Positions 16,329 through 26,298 of a DNA stretch of 52,727 nt are shown here, piece after piece. Below the pieces are notes generated by a model. The model was not told the DNA's origin, did no database searches, and saw only the letters and a list, made by a program, of their open reading frames with translations. Each line of letters begins with the position of its first letter. Position 1 is the first letter of the stretch. Source of the stretch: Lachnospiraceae bacterium (lineage in GTDB: Bacteria > Bacillota > Clostridia > Lachnospirales > Lachnospiraceae). The stretch is taken from positions 1 through 52,727 of the forward strand of contig JAILMH010000062.1 of NCBI GenBank assembly GCA_024692715.1, in the 5' to 3' direction. The translations under genes were made by a program, and so were the position numbers.

Positions 16329-16739
16329 TTACACCAGTTTTGCCAGAACTCCATTAACAAACGCAGGAGAAGAATCCTGACCATATTTCTTTGCAAGTTC
16401 AACAGCTTCATTAATAGCAACAGGAGTTGGTACATTTTCGTCGTACTTTATCTCATATGAGGCAAGACGGATGAGCGCAAGCTCAACCTTTCCCATACGA
16501 TCTGTTGTCCAGCTCTCAGCATGCTCATTAATTCCGGCATCAAGCTCTGGAATCTTATCAAGAATACTCTTAAAACGTTTCTCAATAAATTCTTCTGACT
16601 CATCATCAGCAGGTTCTTCAAGCTGATCAAAATATAATCTGATCTGATGCGGCATATCTTCAATTGAGTTAAACTCAACCATAAATAACAATATAAAAAC
16701 GTGTTCTCTTAACAGACTTCTCTTCATTTTTGCACTCAT
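16329..16739 (-). CDS. nusB: transcription antitermination factor NusB
   Basis: All-helical protein that, with NusE (S10), binds boxA in rRNA leaders and supports processive antitermination. The 136 residues start with [17 protein letters not shown] and contain [19 protein letters not shown] and the signature [12 protein letters not shown], then [10 protein letters not shown] at the end. The middle is slightly longer and more acidic than in E. coli NusB, as in other Clostridia. It overlaps the upstream Asp23 gene by 4 nt. Confidence 0.94.
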   Translation of the reverse strand: MSAKMKRSLLREHVFILLFMVEFNSIEDMPHQIRLYFDQLEEPADDESEEFIEKRFKSILDKIPELDAGINEHAESWTTDRMGKVELALIRLASYEIKYDENVPTPVAINEAVELAKKYGQDSSPAFVNGVLAKLV

Positions 16740-17125
16740 CTTTCTGTTTCTGTCCCCATATCTACACTTGCGACTCTGATATTTACATCGGCAACAGAAA
16801 GACCTGTCATCGTTTCGATCGCACTCTTTACCTTTTCCTGTACCTTCCGGCTGACATCCGGAATGCTAAATCCATACTTTACAGTAATAGCTAATTCAGC
16901 ACTTACTACACCATCAGCTATATCAACACGAACACCTTTATCAGCAGTCTTCATACCTACATAGCCCATAAGTGTCTGTCCAATGCCGCCTGCACTCATG
17001 CTGACGCCATCAACTTCTTTTGCAGCAAGTGAAGCAATAACTGCAACTACACCATCTGCAATCTTGACCTCACCGGCAATACCGGCTTCTAATGTTACAG
17101 ATCCTGCAGACTTTTCTTCAGCCAT
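16736..17125 (-). CDS. Asp23/Gls24 family envelope stress response protein
   Basis: DUF322 family member of 129 residues. Typical features are [11 protein letters not shown]-like [12 protein letters not shown] near 30-41, [21 protein letters not shown] near 86-106, and a terminal [10 protein letters not shown]. Family members are abundant cytoplasmic proteins linked to cell wall stress and membrane-associated AmaP in staphylococci. The gene directly upstream of nusB is almost always this one in Firmicutes. First gene of the operon, with AAAGGA 9 nt before the ATG and an excellent promoter at 17167-17194. Its own molecular role is unknown. Confidence 0.92.
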   Translation of the reverse strand: MAEEKSAGSVTLEAGIAGEVKIADGVVAVIASLAAKEVDGVSMSAGGIGQTLMGYVGMKTADKGVRVDIADGVVSAELAITVKYGFSIPDVSRKVQEKVKSAIETMTGLSVADVNIRVASVDMGTETER

Positions 17126-17166
17126 TATTTTCGTTCCTTTCCAATTCTAAATACCCATTATTTTTG

Positions 17167-17194
17167 ATTATATCAAACTCTGCGGCTTTTGCAA
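17167..17194 (-). promoter_or_regulatory. extended -10 promoter of the asp23-nusB-xse-isp-dxs-recN operon
   Basis: TTGCAA (-35, 17189-17194), a 16-bp spacer and TATAAT (-10, 17167-17172) preceded by TGA form an extended -10 element. The start point would be near 17160, giving a leader of about 35 nt before the Asp23 start. No terminator for the lipoprotein gene is visible in the short gap, so read-through from upstream is possible. Confidence 0.75.
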
Positions 17195-17206
17195 ACCTTG
17201 TATTCA

Positions 17207-18517
17207 TTATTCTCTGTCTATCCAAAATGATAATGTTTTTTCAGTACCATCATCAGCATATTTAACTCTCTTTGCACCAAGCCATTCAAAAACTGTCTTT
17301 CCATCAAAAAGAATCTCTTTTAACTCGTCATAAACCTCTCTGCTGTCAGCACGGATCATAAAAAAATCCCTGTCTCCGGCAGCCATTTTTTCAAAAACAG
17401 CTTTAAGTCTGGCCTTATCCGCTGTTGTAAAATAAAGCCCTTCTTTCACATAGTAATATGCTTCAAGCGATGTGCAGGCCGGAAGATCATCCGGCTCGGT
17501 TATATGATGCGTAAGGTTTAAGATATCGTCATTACAGCAAAAATAATTGTAATTGATCGCATCTACGACCTCTTTATTCACGTAACTACGGTAGGTAGAA
17601 TCTCCCCACGTAGCATCTATGTATGCCCAGGTTCCGTCTACACATACTAAATTCCACGCATGATTATTTCCATTGGCAGTTCCGTATACCACTGTGCACG
17701 GAACATCAATTTTATCCAGCAGATATTTCATCGCCAGCGAATATCCCTGACAAACGCTGCTTCCATTTATAAAAACCGAGCAGATATTCTGGTTATCCTC
17801 TGAATTCACATCATACGAAGTATTCTCGACGATATAGTCAAAGCAGTATTTCACCTTTTCGTAATCGTTGTCATCCATAGGAGCATTTTCAAGAATATCA
17901 CTGACTTTGGCATCTATAAGCTTCTGACGATTGTTCTTCTCGGCTTCTGTCATAGTATATCTGCCTGAAAAATCCAGTTTTACAGTCACATCATTAGTTG
18001 TAGTGACTGTCGTCCTGTATCCGTCAATATAAAAGAACTCCGGATGATCCATTATCACCGCATTGAAGCATTTATCAAGCGTATCAGTATCAAGCGTGGA
18101 TACCGTTACTGATTCATCCATCAGTCTTATCGCCCTTGCAACTTCCAGATATACCTTTTTCTCGTCTGATGTCAGATGGTTATACGCATACGTGGATGGA
18201 TCTTCACCGACCTCATCTTCTGACGATGAATCCTTATTGCTGCTCTGCTCGGTGTCCGGGGACATCTCCTCAGGATGCTCTCTAAGCCAGTCATCCAGCG
18301 AAAGGCCATCTTCTGCACTTTCGTCAGTTCCATTTTCACTCACACTGCCAAAACCATTTATAATATCAGATATTCCACTCTTTGCACGATCAAAAACATC
18401 TCCTGCACTGCATCCTGTCAATAAGGCGCAACTTAAGAAAAGCGACATGATAAATGCCGCTTTTCTGCTTTTTCGTCTACGATCAGTTTTCAGAATACTC
18501 TTCAAGTTCAAGTCCAT
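17207..18517 (-). CDS. lipoprotein with transglutaminase-like domain
   Basis: The N-terminus has a basic region (TDRRRKSRK), a hydrophobic stretch and a lipobox LLTGC with Cys36, so it is probably an exported lipoprotein. An acidic, serine-rich linker (about 60-105) leads to a papain-like transglutaminase core with triad Cys256 (SSVCQGYS), His286 (NNHAWN) and Asp301 (YIDATWGD). Such extracellular domains act as proteases or crosslinkers; the substrate is unknown. The start at 18517 overlaps the prfC end by 35 nt and has only a weak ribosome binding site; a Met at codon 24 would lose the basic region, so I kept the long form. The gene is downstream of prfC and upstream of the promoter at 17167. 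Confidence 0.8.
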   Translation of the reverse strand: MDLNLKSILKTDRRRKSRKAAFIMSLFLSCALLTGCSAGDVFDRAKSGISDIINGFGSVSENGTDESAEDGLSLDDWLREHPEEMSPDTEQSSNKDSSSEDEVGEDPSTYAYNHLTSDEKKVYLEVARAIRLMDESVTVSTLDTDTLDKCFNAVIMDHPEFFYIDGYRTTVTTTNDVTVKLDFSGRYTMTEAEKNNRQKLIDAKVSDILENAPMDDNDYEKVKYCFDYIVENTSYDVNSEDNQNICSVFINGSSVCQGYSLAMKYLLDKIDVPCTVVYGTANGNNHAWNLVCVDGTWAYIDATWGDSTYRSYVNKEVVDAINYNYFCCNDDILNLTHHITEPDDLPACTSLEAYYYVKEGLYFTTADKARLKAVFEKMAAGDRDFFMIRADSREVYDELKEILFDGKTVFEWLGAKRVKYADDGTEKTLSFWIDRE

Positions 18518-20075
18518 CGTTTCTATCCAGAGTCATTCCAATACTCCATGAATTTACGAACAGGAGCAGTGGATTGCCCTTAAGGTCACGAACCTTCTTC
18601 ATATCAGAGGTTCCATTAATTGTATCCAGATCAATATCCGTATTCTTGATCCAACGGATAAATTCATACGGCAGATTCTCAAGAATGATATCTACGTTAT
18701 ATTCATTCTTCAAACGATACTGAAGTACTTCAAACTGGAGCACACCTACAACGCCAACAATGATCTCTTCCATACCGTAGTTTGATTCCTGGAATATCTG
18801 TATAGCACCTTCCTGTGCTATCTGCTCGATACCCTTTACAAACTGCTTACGTTTAAGGCTGTCCTCAAGACGTACACGTGCAAAATGCTCAGGCGCAAAT
18901 GTCGGAATACCGGCATACTGGAATTTATCCGGAGGTGTACATATCGTATCACCGATCGAATAGATACCCGGATCAAATACACCAATGATATCACCTGCAA
19001 AAGCTTCATCTACAACGTGACGTTCATCTGCCATCATCTGTTGCGGCTGAAGAAGCCTTACCTGCTTATTGCCCTGCACATGCCATACGTTCATTCCGGC
19101 TTCAAACTTACCGGAACATATTCTCATAAATGCAATACGGTCACGATGGGCTTTATTCATATTAGCCTGTATCTTAAATACAAATGCTGAGAAATTCTTC
19201 TCGACAGGATCAATAACTCCCTCATTTGAAACTCTTGGGAGCGGAGACATTGTCATTTCAAGGAAATGCTCAAGGAATATCTCGACACCAAAGTTTGTAA
19301 GAGCAGAACCGAAGAATACCGGAGAAAGCTGTCCCTTATTAACAAGCTCCTGATCAAACTCTGCTGCTGCTCCGTCGAGAAGCTCGATTTCTTCAAGAAG
19401 CTGTTCTCTTGCTTCTTCACCTATAGCTGCCGTTGAAGCTTCGACATCATCAAGTTTGATCCTTGTCTCAGTACCTTCCTTGGTTCCTTTAAGTGTATCT
19501 GCGAATTCTACGATCTCACCTGTAGTTCTGTCATATACACCCTTAAAGTTCTTACCTGAGCCGATCGGCCAGTTTATAGGGCATGTGGCAATACCAAGCT
19601 CTTTTTCGACTTCATCCACAAGCTCGAATGTATCTCTCGCATCACGGTCCATCTTGTTGAAGAATGTAAAGATCGGAATCCCTCTGCGTGCACATACCTT
19701 GAAGAGCTTTCTGGTCTGCGGCTCGACACCCTTTGCTCCGTCAATTACCATTACTGCTGAATCTGCAGCCATAAGTGTACGGTATGTATCCTCAGAGAAG
19801 TCCTGATGTCCCGGAGTATCCAGAATGTTAATGCAATATCCGCCATAATTGAACTGTAATACAGAAGATGTAACGGAAATTCCTCTTTCCTTCTCGATAT
19901 CCATCCAGTCAGATACGGCATGGCGCGCTGTTGCTTTACCCTTAACACTTCCCGCAAGATTTATCTGACCGCCGTAAAGAAGGAACTTCTCCGTCAGAGT
20001 TGTCTTACCTGCATCGGGGTGAGATATGATGGCGAACGTACGTCTTTTGTTAATTTCTTTTGCCAGATCTGACAC
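18483..20075 (-). CDS. prfC: peptide chain release factor 3
   Basis: Translational GTPase that recycles RF1 and RF2 from the ribosome after termination. The G1 motif HPDAGKTT is at 19-26, followed by G3 DTPGHQDF (about 90) and G4 FFNKMDRD. The C-terminal region (about 290-520) matches RF3 rather than EF-G; it includes GVVGVLQFEVLQYRL. The length of 530 is standard. It begins with GTG at 20073-20075, preceded by GTGAGGA. A perfect hairpin (20092-20116) lies just upstream of the ribosome binding site. Confidence 0.97.
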   Translation of the reverse strand: MSDLAKEINKRRTFAIISHPDAGKTTLTEKFLLYGGQINLAGSVKGKATARHAVSDWMDIEKERGISVTSSVLQFNYGGYCINILDTPGHQDFSEDTYRTLMAADSAVMVIDGAKGVEPQTRKLFKVCARRGIPIFTFFNKMDRDARDTFELVDEVEKELGIATCPINWPIGSGKNFKGVYDRTTGEIVEFADTLKGTKEGTETRIKLDDVEASTAAIGEEAREQLLEEIELLDGAAAEFDQELVNKGQLSPVFFGSALTNFGVEIFLEHFLEMTMSPLPRVSNEGVIDPVEKNFSAFVFKIQANMNKAHRDRIAFMRICSGKFEAGMNVWHVQGNKQVRLLQPQQMMADERHVVDEAFAGDIIGVFDPGIYSIGDTICTPPDKFQYAGIPTFAPEHFARVRLEDSLKRKQFVKGIEQIAQEGAIQIFQESNYGMEEIIVGVVGVLQFEVLQYRLKNEYNVDIILENLPYEFIRWIKNTDIDLDTINGTSDMKKVRDLKGNPLLLFVNSWSIGMTLDRNDGLELEEYSEN

Positions 20076-20091
20076 TTATTCCTCACAATCC

Positions 20092-20116
20092 GAGGCACGC
20101 CGGTCAGACGTGCCTC
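20092..20116 (-). other. 8-bp perfect hairpin in the prfC leader
   Basis: GAGGCACG and CGTGCCTC are perfect complements around a 9-nt loop, ending 16 nt before the GTG start of prfC and abutting its ribosome binding site. There is no T run, so it is not an intrinsic terminator on the minus strand. The 133-bp fabH-prfC gap also holds a weak candidate promoter (TTGATT, 17 bp, TATATA at about 20171-20199) and an AT-rich 7-bp hairpin just after fabH. Confidence 0.5.
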
Positions 20117-20208
20117 TAAATATAAAATATTTATTATTTTTTATGAAACAATTTCTAGAAAGGCCGTCTTTATATAATTAAAGAACTTCCTTTAATCAAA
20201 ATTACTCC

Positions 20209-21183
20209 TTAGTATACAACATACGCTGTTGCATATGCAAGACCTGCACCAAATCCACAGAGAATATATTTTTCTCCGCGCTTGAGAAGACCCTGCTGAT
20301 TATACTCATCCATGATTCTTGGCACGGATGCAGCTGAGATATTTCCCACATGATCCATGTTTGTCGGGAATTTCTCGATAGGCTGTTTCATCATTCGAGC
20401 AACAGCCTCAACGATCCTGTAATTTGCCTGATGAAGGAAGAACTTATCTATTTCATCGACACTTACTCCTAAAGGCTTAAGTAATTCATTAATACTTTCC
20501 GGTACTCTTTTACATGCAAACTTGAATACTGCCTGACCATCCATCTTGGCATAGTCGAGCGGAGCTTCTTTTTTGCCGCTCCAAGGATTGGCGATCTCTC
20601 TGTCTTTCATAACAAGTGCATCTCCATTTGCACCCTCGCCTCTGGCAAGTATAGCCTGTATTCCTCGTGAGTCATCTTCCGAAGCACCGACAACAAAACA
20701 TCCTGCACCATCTCCAAAGAGCACGCACATTGAACGATCTGTCCAGTCCATTACCTTAGAAAGAGCTTCAGCACCCATAACAAGTGCATACTTAGCCTTA
20801 CCACTCTTAATAAATGCATCTGCAATGTCAAGACCGTATACACAGCCTGCGCATCCAACCGGGATATCGAAAGGCATTGCCTTTTTACATCCAAGTGCCT
20901 CCTGCAGCTGACATGCAAGTCCCGGGAAACGGTAATCAGATGATACAGTAGAAACTACGATCAGATCAAGATCCTCTGGTGCAACTCCCGCATTCTCAAG
21001 TCCATTTTTAGCAGCTTCAAGTGCAAGATCAAGTGCTGTCTCGTTTACACATATATGTCTTGTAACAATTCCAGTACGCTGACGGATCCACTCATCTGAG
21101 GTATCCACCAGCTTACTGAGATCGTCATTTGATACAACCTTTTCAGGCAGTGCCGAACCGGTTCCCAAAATAACTGTTTTCAA
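20209..21183 (-). CDS. fabH: beta-ketoacyl-ACP synthase III
   Basis: Starts fatty acid chains by condensing acyl-CoA with malonyl-ACP. Active-site Cys111 lies in VGCAGCVYGLDI; the His of FLHQANYRI and the Asn near GNISAASVP complete the Cys-His-Asn triad. I set the start at TTG 21181-21183 (MKTVILGTGSALPEK, 324 aa) because GGAG lies 7 nt upstream and family proteins begin there; the frame is open to 21228. Last gene of the fatty acid cluster, separated from accDA by about 40 bp once the start is corrected. Being last rather than first in the cluster is less usual. Confidence 0.95.
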   Translation of the reverse strand: MKTVILGTGSALPEKVVSNDDLSKLVDTSDEWIRQRTGIVTRHICVNETALDLALEAAKNGLENAGVAPEDLDLIVVSTVSSDYRFPGLACQLQEALGCKKAMPFDIPVGCAGCVYGLDIADAFIKSGKAKYALVMGAEALSKVMDWTDRSMCVLFGDGAGCFVVGASEDDSRGIQAILARGEGANGDALVMKDREIANPWSGKKEAPLDYAKMDGQAVFKFACKRVPESINELLKPLGVSVDEIDKFFLHQANYRIVEAVARMMKQPIEKFPTNMDHVGNISAASVPRIMDEYNQQGLLKRGEKYILCGFGAGLAYATAYVVY

Positions 21184-21224
21184 AATTAAATCTCCTTTAT
21201 GCCTTTGCCGCAAAGAATTAACGA

Positions 21225-22868
21225 TCAATACTTACGGAAACGCTTATATCTCTGATCTGCAAGCTCTTTGCCACTCATTTTGCCGTACTGAGCAATAAAT
21301 TCCTGAATGTGATCCTTAAGGAAATCAGCAATCTCAGCGATTGTAAGATCTGACGCTCCGCCGTACTCAGGAATGATCTTCTCGATCACATCAAGACGCT
21401 TAAGGTCTTCTGCTGTAATGCACATAACCTCAGCCGCCTCAGACGCTCTCTTACCATCCTTCCAAAGGATAGAAGCAAAGCCTTCAGGTGAAAGTACTGA
21501 ATATGTAGCATTTTCCATCATCCAGACTTCATTACCACATGCAAGAGCAAGAGCTCCGCCGCTTCCACCTTCACCGATCATAAGTGAAAGTACAGGAACC
21601 TTAAGTGCTGACATCTCATAGAGGTTTCTTGCGATAGCCTCACCCTGTCCATTTTCCTCAGCTTCCATTCCCGGAAAAGCACCAGGAGTATTAACAAATG
21701 TGATCACAGGACGATTAAACTTCTCTGCCTGCTTCATAAGACGAAGAGCCTTACGATATCCTTCAGGAGAAGGCATACCGAAGTTTCTTGCCTTACATTC
21801 AGCCATATCCTGTCCCTTTTCAACACCGATAACAGTAACACTCTTACCGTTAAGTGTTGCGATACCGCCAACTACACACTTATCATCAGCAAAATATCTG
21901 TCACCGTGAAGTTCAACAAAGTCATCAAATACTCTATTGATATAAGCAAGTGCTGAAGGACGTTTGATAGAACGTACAGCCTTTACCTTATCCCATGCTG
22001 TAAGCGGAACAATATCCTTGTTTGCTTCAACAGGAGCTGTCTTTGGCTTTAATGCAGCCGGAAGAGTTCCGTTTGTGATCTTTAAGATCTTTGCAAGTGT
22101 TGCCTTGAGATCTCTTCTTTCAACAACCATATCGCAGAAACCATGCTCAAGAAGGAACTCACTTCTCTGGAAACCTTCAGGAAGCTTCTGTCCGATAGTC
22201 TGCTCGATAACACGAGGACCTGCAAAACCAACAAGTGCACCAGGCTCACCGATAATGATATCACCGAGCATAGCAAAGGATGCAGTAACACCACCTGTTG
22301 TAGGGTCTGTAAGAACTGTTATGTAAAGAAGACCTGCATCGGAATGACGCTTAAATGCAGCGGAAGTTTTCTCCATCTGCATAAGAGACACGATACCTTC
22401 CTGCATTCTTGCACCACCTGAACATGTGAACATGATCACAGGAAGCTTCTCCTCTGTTGCCTTTTCTACAGCACGAGTGATCTTTTCACCATAAACATGA
22501 CCCATACTTCCCATAAGGAATCTTGAATCACAGATGCCAAGAACTACTCTCTCGCCGCCGATACGGCACTCACCAACTGTAACACCCTCATCCTGGCCTG
22601 TCTTCTCACGAGTAGCTGCAAGCTTATCGTCGTATCCAGGGAAATCCAGCGGGTTAACCGGCTTGATGTCGTTAAACCAAGGTGTAAATGAACCCGGATC
22701 AGCAACCATCTTAATTCTGTTGTTTGTTCTTACTCTATAATAATGACCACAATAGGTGCATATATAATTATTAGCTACAATGTCATGCTTTTCGGCTCTT
22801 CTGCCGCATGCAGGACATACGATATAGTCAGGAGCTTCTTTACTCCTGAATAAATTGAGCATTCTCAT
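21225..22868 (-). CDS. accDA: fused acetyl-CoA carboxylase carboxyltransferase, beta-alpha
   Basis: A single 547-residue chain carries both carboxyltransferase subunits, which transfer CO2 from carboxybiotin to acetyl-CoA. The N-terminal AccD part (about 1-275) has the zinc ribbon Cys18, Cys21, Cys37 and Cys40, then the crotonase-like core with [12 protein letters not shown]. The AccA part (about 285-547) has [27 protein letters not shown] and [18 protein letters not shown]. No frameshift or stop lies between them. Elsewhere these are usually two adjacent genes. The partner genes accB and accC (biotin carrier and biotin carboxylase) are not in this window. Confidence 0.95.
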   Translation of the reverse strand: MRMLNLFRSKEAPDYIVCPACGRRAEKHDIVANNYICTYCGHYYRVRTNNRIKMVADPGSFTPWFNDIKPVNPLDFPGYDDKLAATREKTGQDEGVTVGECRIGGERVVLGICDSRFLMGSMGHVYGEKITRAVEKATEEKLPVIMFTCSGGARMQEGIVSLMQMEKTSAAFKRHSDAGLLYITVLTDPTTGGVTASFAMLGDIIIGEPGALVGFAGPRVIEQTIGQKLPEGFQRSEFLLEHGFCDMVVERRDLKATLAKILKITNGTLPAALKPKTAPVEANKDIVPLTAWDKVKAVRSIKRPSALAYINRVFDDFVELHGDRYFADDKCVVGGIATLNGKSVTVIGVEKGQDMAECKARNFGMPSPEGYRKALRLMKQAEKFNRPVITFVNTPGAFPGMEAEENGQGEAIARNLYEMSALKVPVLSLMIGEGGSGGALALACGNEVWMMENATYSVLSPEGFASILWKDGKRASEAAEVMCITAEDLKRLDVIEKIIPEYGGASDLTIAEIADFLKDHIQEFIAQYGKMSGKELADQRYKRFRKY

Positions 22869-22887
22869 TTTATTACCTTTTCCTCAT

Positions 22888-23322
22888 TTATGCTTTGGAA
22901 ATTGCAAAGGTAATCTCTGCCGAAGCAGCAACCTTACCGTCTACTGTTGCAACTGCCTTACCGATTCCCATCGGTCCTTTAACTTCTATAATTTCTGTTT
23001 CAAGTGTAAGGACATCGCCTGGCTCAACCTTCTTCTTGAACTTTGCCTTATTGATGGCAGCAAAATATGCTGTTTTTCCTTCAAACTCAGGCTCAGAAAG
23101 CATAGCCACTGCGCCGACCTGTGCGAGAGCCTCGATGATGAGAACTCCCGGCATAACAGGTTCTCCTGGGAAGTGACCTGCAAAAAACGGCTCGTTATAA
23201 CTTACACATTTTCTTCCAACCGCACGCTTGCCGGGTTCAAGCTCCTCGATAGTATCGACGAGCATGAACGGCTGACGGTGCGGAATGATCTTCATAATAT
23301 CTTTTGCCTTCATGATTGACAT
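22888..23322 (-). CDS. fabZ: 3-hydroxyacyl-ACP dehydratase
   Basis: Hotdog-fold dehydratase removing water from 3-hydroxyacyl-ACP. The conserved PHRQPFMLVD is at 14-23, and the active-site segment has His50 (AGHFPGEPVMPGV) and Glu64 (IIEALAQ). The 144 residues match the family. AAGGAGT precedes the ATG by 9 nt. No fabA-type isomerase is present in the cluster, so the route to unsaturated fatty acids is not visible here. Confidence 0.96.
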   Translation of the reverse strand: MSIMKAKDIMKIIPHRQPFMLVDTIEELEPGKRAVGRKCVSYNEPFFAGHFPGEPVMPGVLIIEALAQVGAVAMLSEPEFEGKTAYFAAINKAKFKKKVEPGDVLTLETEIIEVKGPMGIGKAVATVDGKVAASAEITFAISKA

Positions 23323-23339
23323 AGATGATTTACTCCTTA

Positions 23340-24581
23340 TTACTCCGCAAACTTCTTTACAAGAATTGTTGCATTGTGTCCGCCAAATCCAAGTGAATTT
23401 GAAAGAGCGTACTCAACGTCCTCATTATAATCTGTCTGGCAGTAGTTAAGATCCATCTCTTCATCAGGTGTCTCATAGCCAACTGTCTTATGGATATAGC
23501 TCTCCTTGATCTCCTTTACGCAAGTGATGAACTCAACTGCACCTGCTGCACCAAGAAGATGTCCGATCATAGACTTTGTAGAGTTGATCTTGATATCCTT
23601 TGCATGCTCACCGAAAAGAAGCTTGATAGCTCTTGTTTCGAAGAGGTCATTGGCATGTGTGCTTGTACCATGAGCATTGATATATGTGATATCGTTCTTG
23701 TCGATACCTGCATCATTAATAGCATTTTCCATAGCACGTGCTGCGCCTGAACCATCCTCTGCAGGAAGTGTGATGTTGAATGCATCTGAAGAGCATCCAT
23801 AACCAACTACCTCAGCATAGATCTTAGCGCCACGAGCCTTGGCATGCTCAAGTTCCTCAAGGATAACAACACCTGCTCCTTCACCCATTACAAAACCGCT
23901 TCTGTTCTTATCAAACGGAAGTGATGCGTGATCAGGATCATCAGATGTTGAAAGAGCTGTAAGCTGTGTGAATCCGGCAACTGCAAGTGGTGTTACAGCA
24001 TGCTCTGTACCACCGGCAACCATAACATCAGCATCGCCATACTGAATTGTACGGAATGCTTCACCGATACAGTTAGTACCTGTAGCACAAGCTGTTACTA
24101 CGTCAATACTCTTACCCTTAAGTCCAAACTGGATAGAAACATTTCCTGATGCCATGTTTGAGATCATCTTAGGGATAAAGATAGGATTTACAAATCTTGA
24201 ACCCTTTGCTGCAAGGTGAGCAGCTTCGCTCTCAAGATCCTGCATAGAACCGATACCACTTCCGATCGCTGTACCACAACGGAATGCATCTTCCTTTTCC
24301 ATGTCAAGACCAGAGTCTTCCATAGCCTCTTTTGCTGCAGCCATTGCAAGCTGAGCAAATGGAGCTACACGACGTGCCTGTCTTGCATCCATGTAATTCT
24401 TTGGATCAAATCCCTTAACCTCTGCGGCAACCTTTGCCTTGAAGTCAGTTGTATCAAATCTTGAAATAGGAGCAAAGCCATGCTTTCCAGCTTTAACGTT
24501 GTTCCAGAACTCTTCTACTGAGAGTCCGATCGGTGTGATTGCACCCATTCCTGTTACTACTACTCTTCTTGACTGACTCAT
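23340..24581 (-). CDS. fabF: beta-ketoacyl-ACP synthase II
   Basis: Elongating condensing enzyme. Cys165 sits in VVTACATGTN, His304 in NAHGTSTHAND and His341 in SMIGHLLGAAGAVE, forming the Cys-His-His triad of FabF and FabB. The N-terminus RRVVVTGMGAITPIG and the length of 413 fit FabF. The start overlaps the fabG stop by 4 nt. Confidence 0.97.
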   Translation of the reverse strand: MSQSRRVVVTGMGAITPIGLSVEEFWNNVKAGKHGFAPISRFDTTDFKAKVAAEVKGFDPKNYMDARQARRVAPFAQLAMAAAKEAMEDSGLDMEKEDAFRCGTAIGSGIGSMQDLESEAAHLAAKGSRFVNPIFIPKMISNMASGNVSIQFGLKGKSIDVVTACATGTNCIGEAFRTIQYGDADVMVAGGTEHAVTPLAVAGFTQLTALSTSDDPDHASLPFDKNRSGFVMGEGAGVVILEELEHAKARGAKIYAEVVGYGCSSDAFNITLPAEDGSGAARAMENAINDAGIDKNDITYINAHGTSTHANDLFETRAIKLLFGEHAKDIKINSTKSMIGHLLGAAGAVEFITCVKEIKESYIHKTVGYETPDEEMDLNYCQTDYNEDVEYALSNSLGFGGHNATILVKKFAE

Positions 24582-25312
24582 CCCATACCTCCGTTGACCT
24601 GGATAACCTGTCCTGTAATATATGCTGCCTTATCAGATGCAAGGAAAGAAACGGCATTTGCTATATCAGCAACAGAACCGCCTCTCTTCATCGGAATTGT
24701 TGAAAGAATTGACTCTCTTACCTTCTCAGAAAGTGCCTGAGTCATTTCTGTATCGACATATCCAGGTGCCACTGCATTTACTGTAAGTCCCTTACCGCCA
24801 AGCTCTTTTGCTGCAGCCTTGGTAAGTCCGATAACTCCGGCCTTTGATGCGCTATAATTGGCCTGTCCTGCATTTCCCATAACTCCGGAAATTGATGAAA
24901 TATTAATAATACGTCCATGCTTGCTTCTAAGCATATATCTTGAGAAATGACGCATTGTATTAAATGTACCCTTAAGATTTGTTTCGATTACTGCATCGAA
25001 ATCCTCTTCCTTCATAGCCATAAGAAGTCCATCACGCGTAATTCCTGCATTATTTACAAGAACATCAATGTGGCCATACTGCTTAACGATATCAGATGCC
25101 ATATTCTCAACAGCCTTGAAATCTGAAACATTACAGCCATAGCTTACTGCGTCTCCGCCTTCAGCTTTGATCTCCTCAACAGCCTCATCAGCTGCCCCGG
25201 AAGAGTGTGCGTAATTGACGATTACGAAAAATCCGTCACGCGCCAGTGTTTTGGCGATCTCGCGGCCGATTCCTCTGCCTGCTCCGGTTACCAGTGCTAC
25301 TAATTTATCCAT
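24578..25312 (-). CDS. fabG: 3-oxoacyl-ACP reductase
   Basis: Classical short-chain dehydrogenase using NADPH to reduce 3-ketoacyl-ACP. The cofactor loop TGAGRGIG is at 9-16, NNAG at 87-90, the catalytic Ser near 139-140, Tyr153 and Lys157 (YSASK), and the terminal VNGGMG. The length of 244 is normal. Lies between fabD (21 bp upstream) and fabF (overlapping). Confidence 0.97.
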   Translation of the reverse strand: MDKLVALVTGAGRGIGREIAKTLARDGFFVIVNYAHSSGAADEAVEEIKAEGGDAVSYGCNVSDFKAVENMASDIVKQYGHIDVLVNNAGITRDGLLMAMKEEDFDAVIETNLKGTFNTMRHFSRYMLRSKHGRIINISSISGVMGNAGQANYSASKAGVIGLTKAAAKELGGKGLTVNAVAPGYVDTEMTQALSEKVRESILSTIPMKRGGSVADIANAVSFLASDKAAYITGQVIQVNGGMG

Positions 25313-25333
25313 TAGAAACCTCCGTCTTTAGTT

Positions 25334-26263
25334 TCAAGCCTTCAGTTCAGCAAGTACTCCTGCAAAGTCTTCGTATTTATCAACATTGATAGTCTTGAGA
25401 TCTCTGCTGATTCTCTTGTTGAAACCTGCAAGTGTCTTACCTGGACCGATTTCAACAAATGTATCTACTCCGTCCTTCATAAGGCGGTCAATAGTCTGAA
25501 TCCACTGAACAGAACCGCTGATCTGCTTCTCAAGAAGTCCTGCGATGTCAGCTCCCTTTGTAACATACTCAGCTGTATAGTTTGCAACATAAGGAACTGC
25601 AGGATCAGCGAATGATACAGTCTTTAACTCCTCAGCAAGCTTCTTGCCTGCAGGCTCCATCATTGCAGAATGGAAAGGTCCGCTTACTTTAAGCGCAACA
25701 ACTCTCTTGCAGCCCTTTGCTGTAAGTGCTTCACCTGCTGCTTTAACTGCAGCTTCTTCGCCTGTGATAACAGTCTGACCCGGACAATTGTAATTTGCAA
25801 CTGAAACGATGCCATCTGTAGCTTCACATACTTCTTTGATCGTTGCATCATCCATTCCGAGAACAGCGCTCATTGCACCGCCTGTAGGAACAGCTTCCTG
25901 CATATACATACCTCTTTTGCGAACAAGACGGCATGCATCTTCAACGCTCATTGCACCGGCCGCAGCGATCGCAGCATACTCACCAAGTGAGTGACCTGCA
26001 GTATAGTCAAAATGAATGCCATTTTTTTCAAGTACTTTGAAAATAGCGAGTTCTGTAGCTGCCATAGCAATCTGTGTGTACTGTGTCTCGTTGATATTCA
26101 TTCCTGAATTTTCATCAAAACAAAGCTTTTCAACATCAATTCCTGAAGCCTTTGATGCAGCTTCATAAACAGCCTTTGCTTCAGGCTCATTGTCATAGAA
26201 TCCCTTGCCCATGCCTACATACTGAGCACCCTGGCCAGGGAATACGAATGCGATTTTTCCCAT
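25334..26263 (-). CDS. fabD: malonyl-CoA:ACP transacylase
   Basis: Loads malonyl groups onto acyl carrier protein. It has FPGQGAQYVGMG at 8-19, nucleophile Ser92 in GHSLGEYAA, and the His of SGPFHSAMM near 200. The 309 residues fit the family. Follows fabK by 35 bp in the fatty acid operon. Confidence 0.96.
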   Translation of the reverse strand: MGKIAFVFPGQGAQYVGMGKGFYDNEPEAKAVYEAASKASGIDVEKLCFDENSGMNINETQYTQIAMAATELAIFKVLEKNGIHFDYTAGHSLGEYAAIAAAGAMSVEDACRLVRKRGMYMQEAVPTGGAMSAVLGMDDATIKEVCEATDGIVSVANYNCPGQTVITGEEAAVKAAGEALTAKGCKRVVALKVSGPFHSAMMEPAGKKLAEELKTVSFADPAVPYVANYTAEYVTKGADIAGLLEKQISGSVQWIQTIDRLMKDGVDTFVEIGPGKTLAGFNKRISRDLKTINVDKYEDFAGVLAELKA

Positions 26264-26298
26264 TTTTTTCTCCTCTTTACTGATTTTTCTTGTAATGA

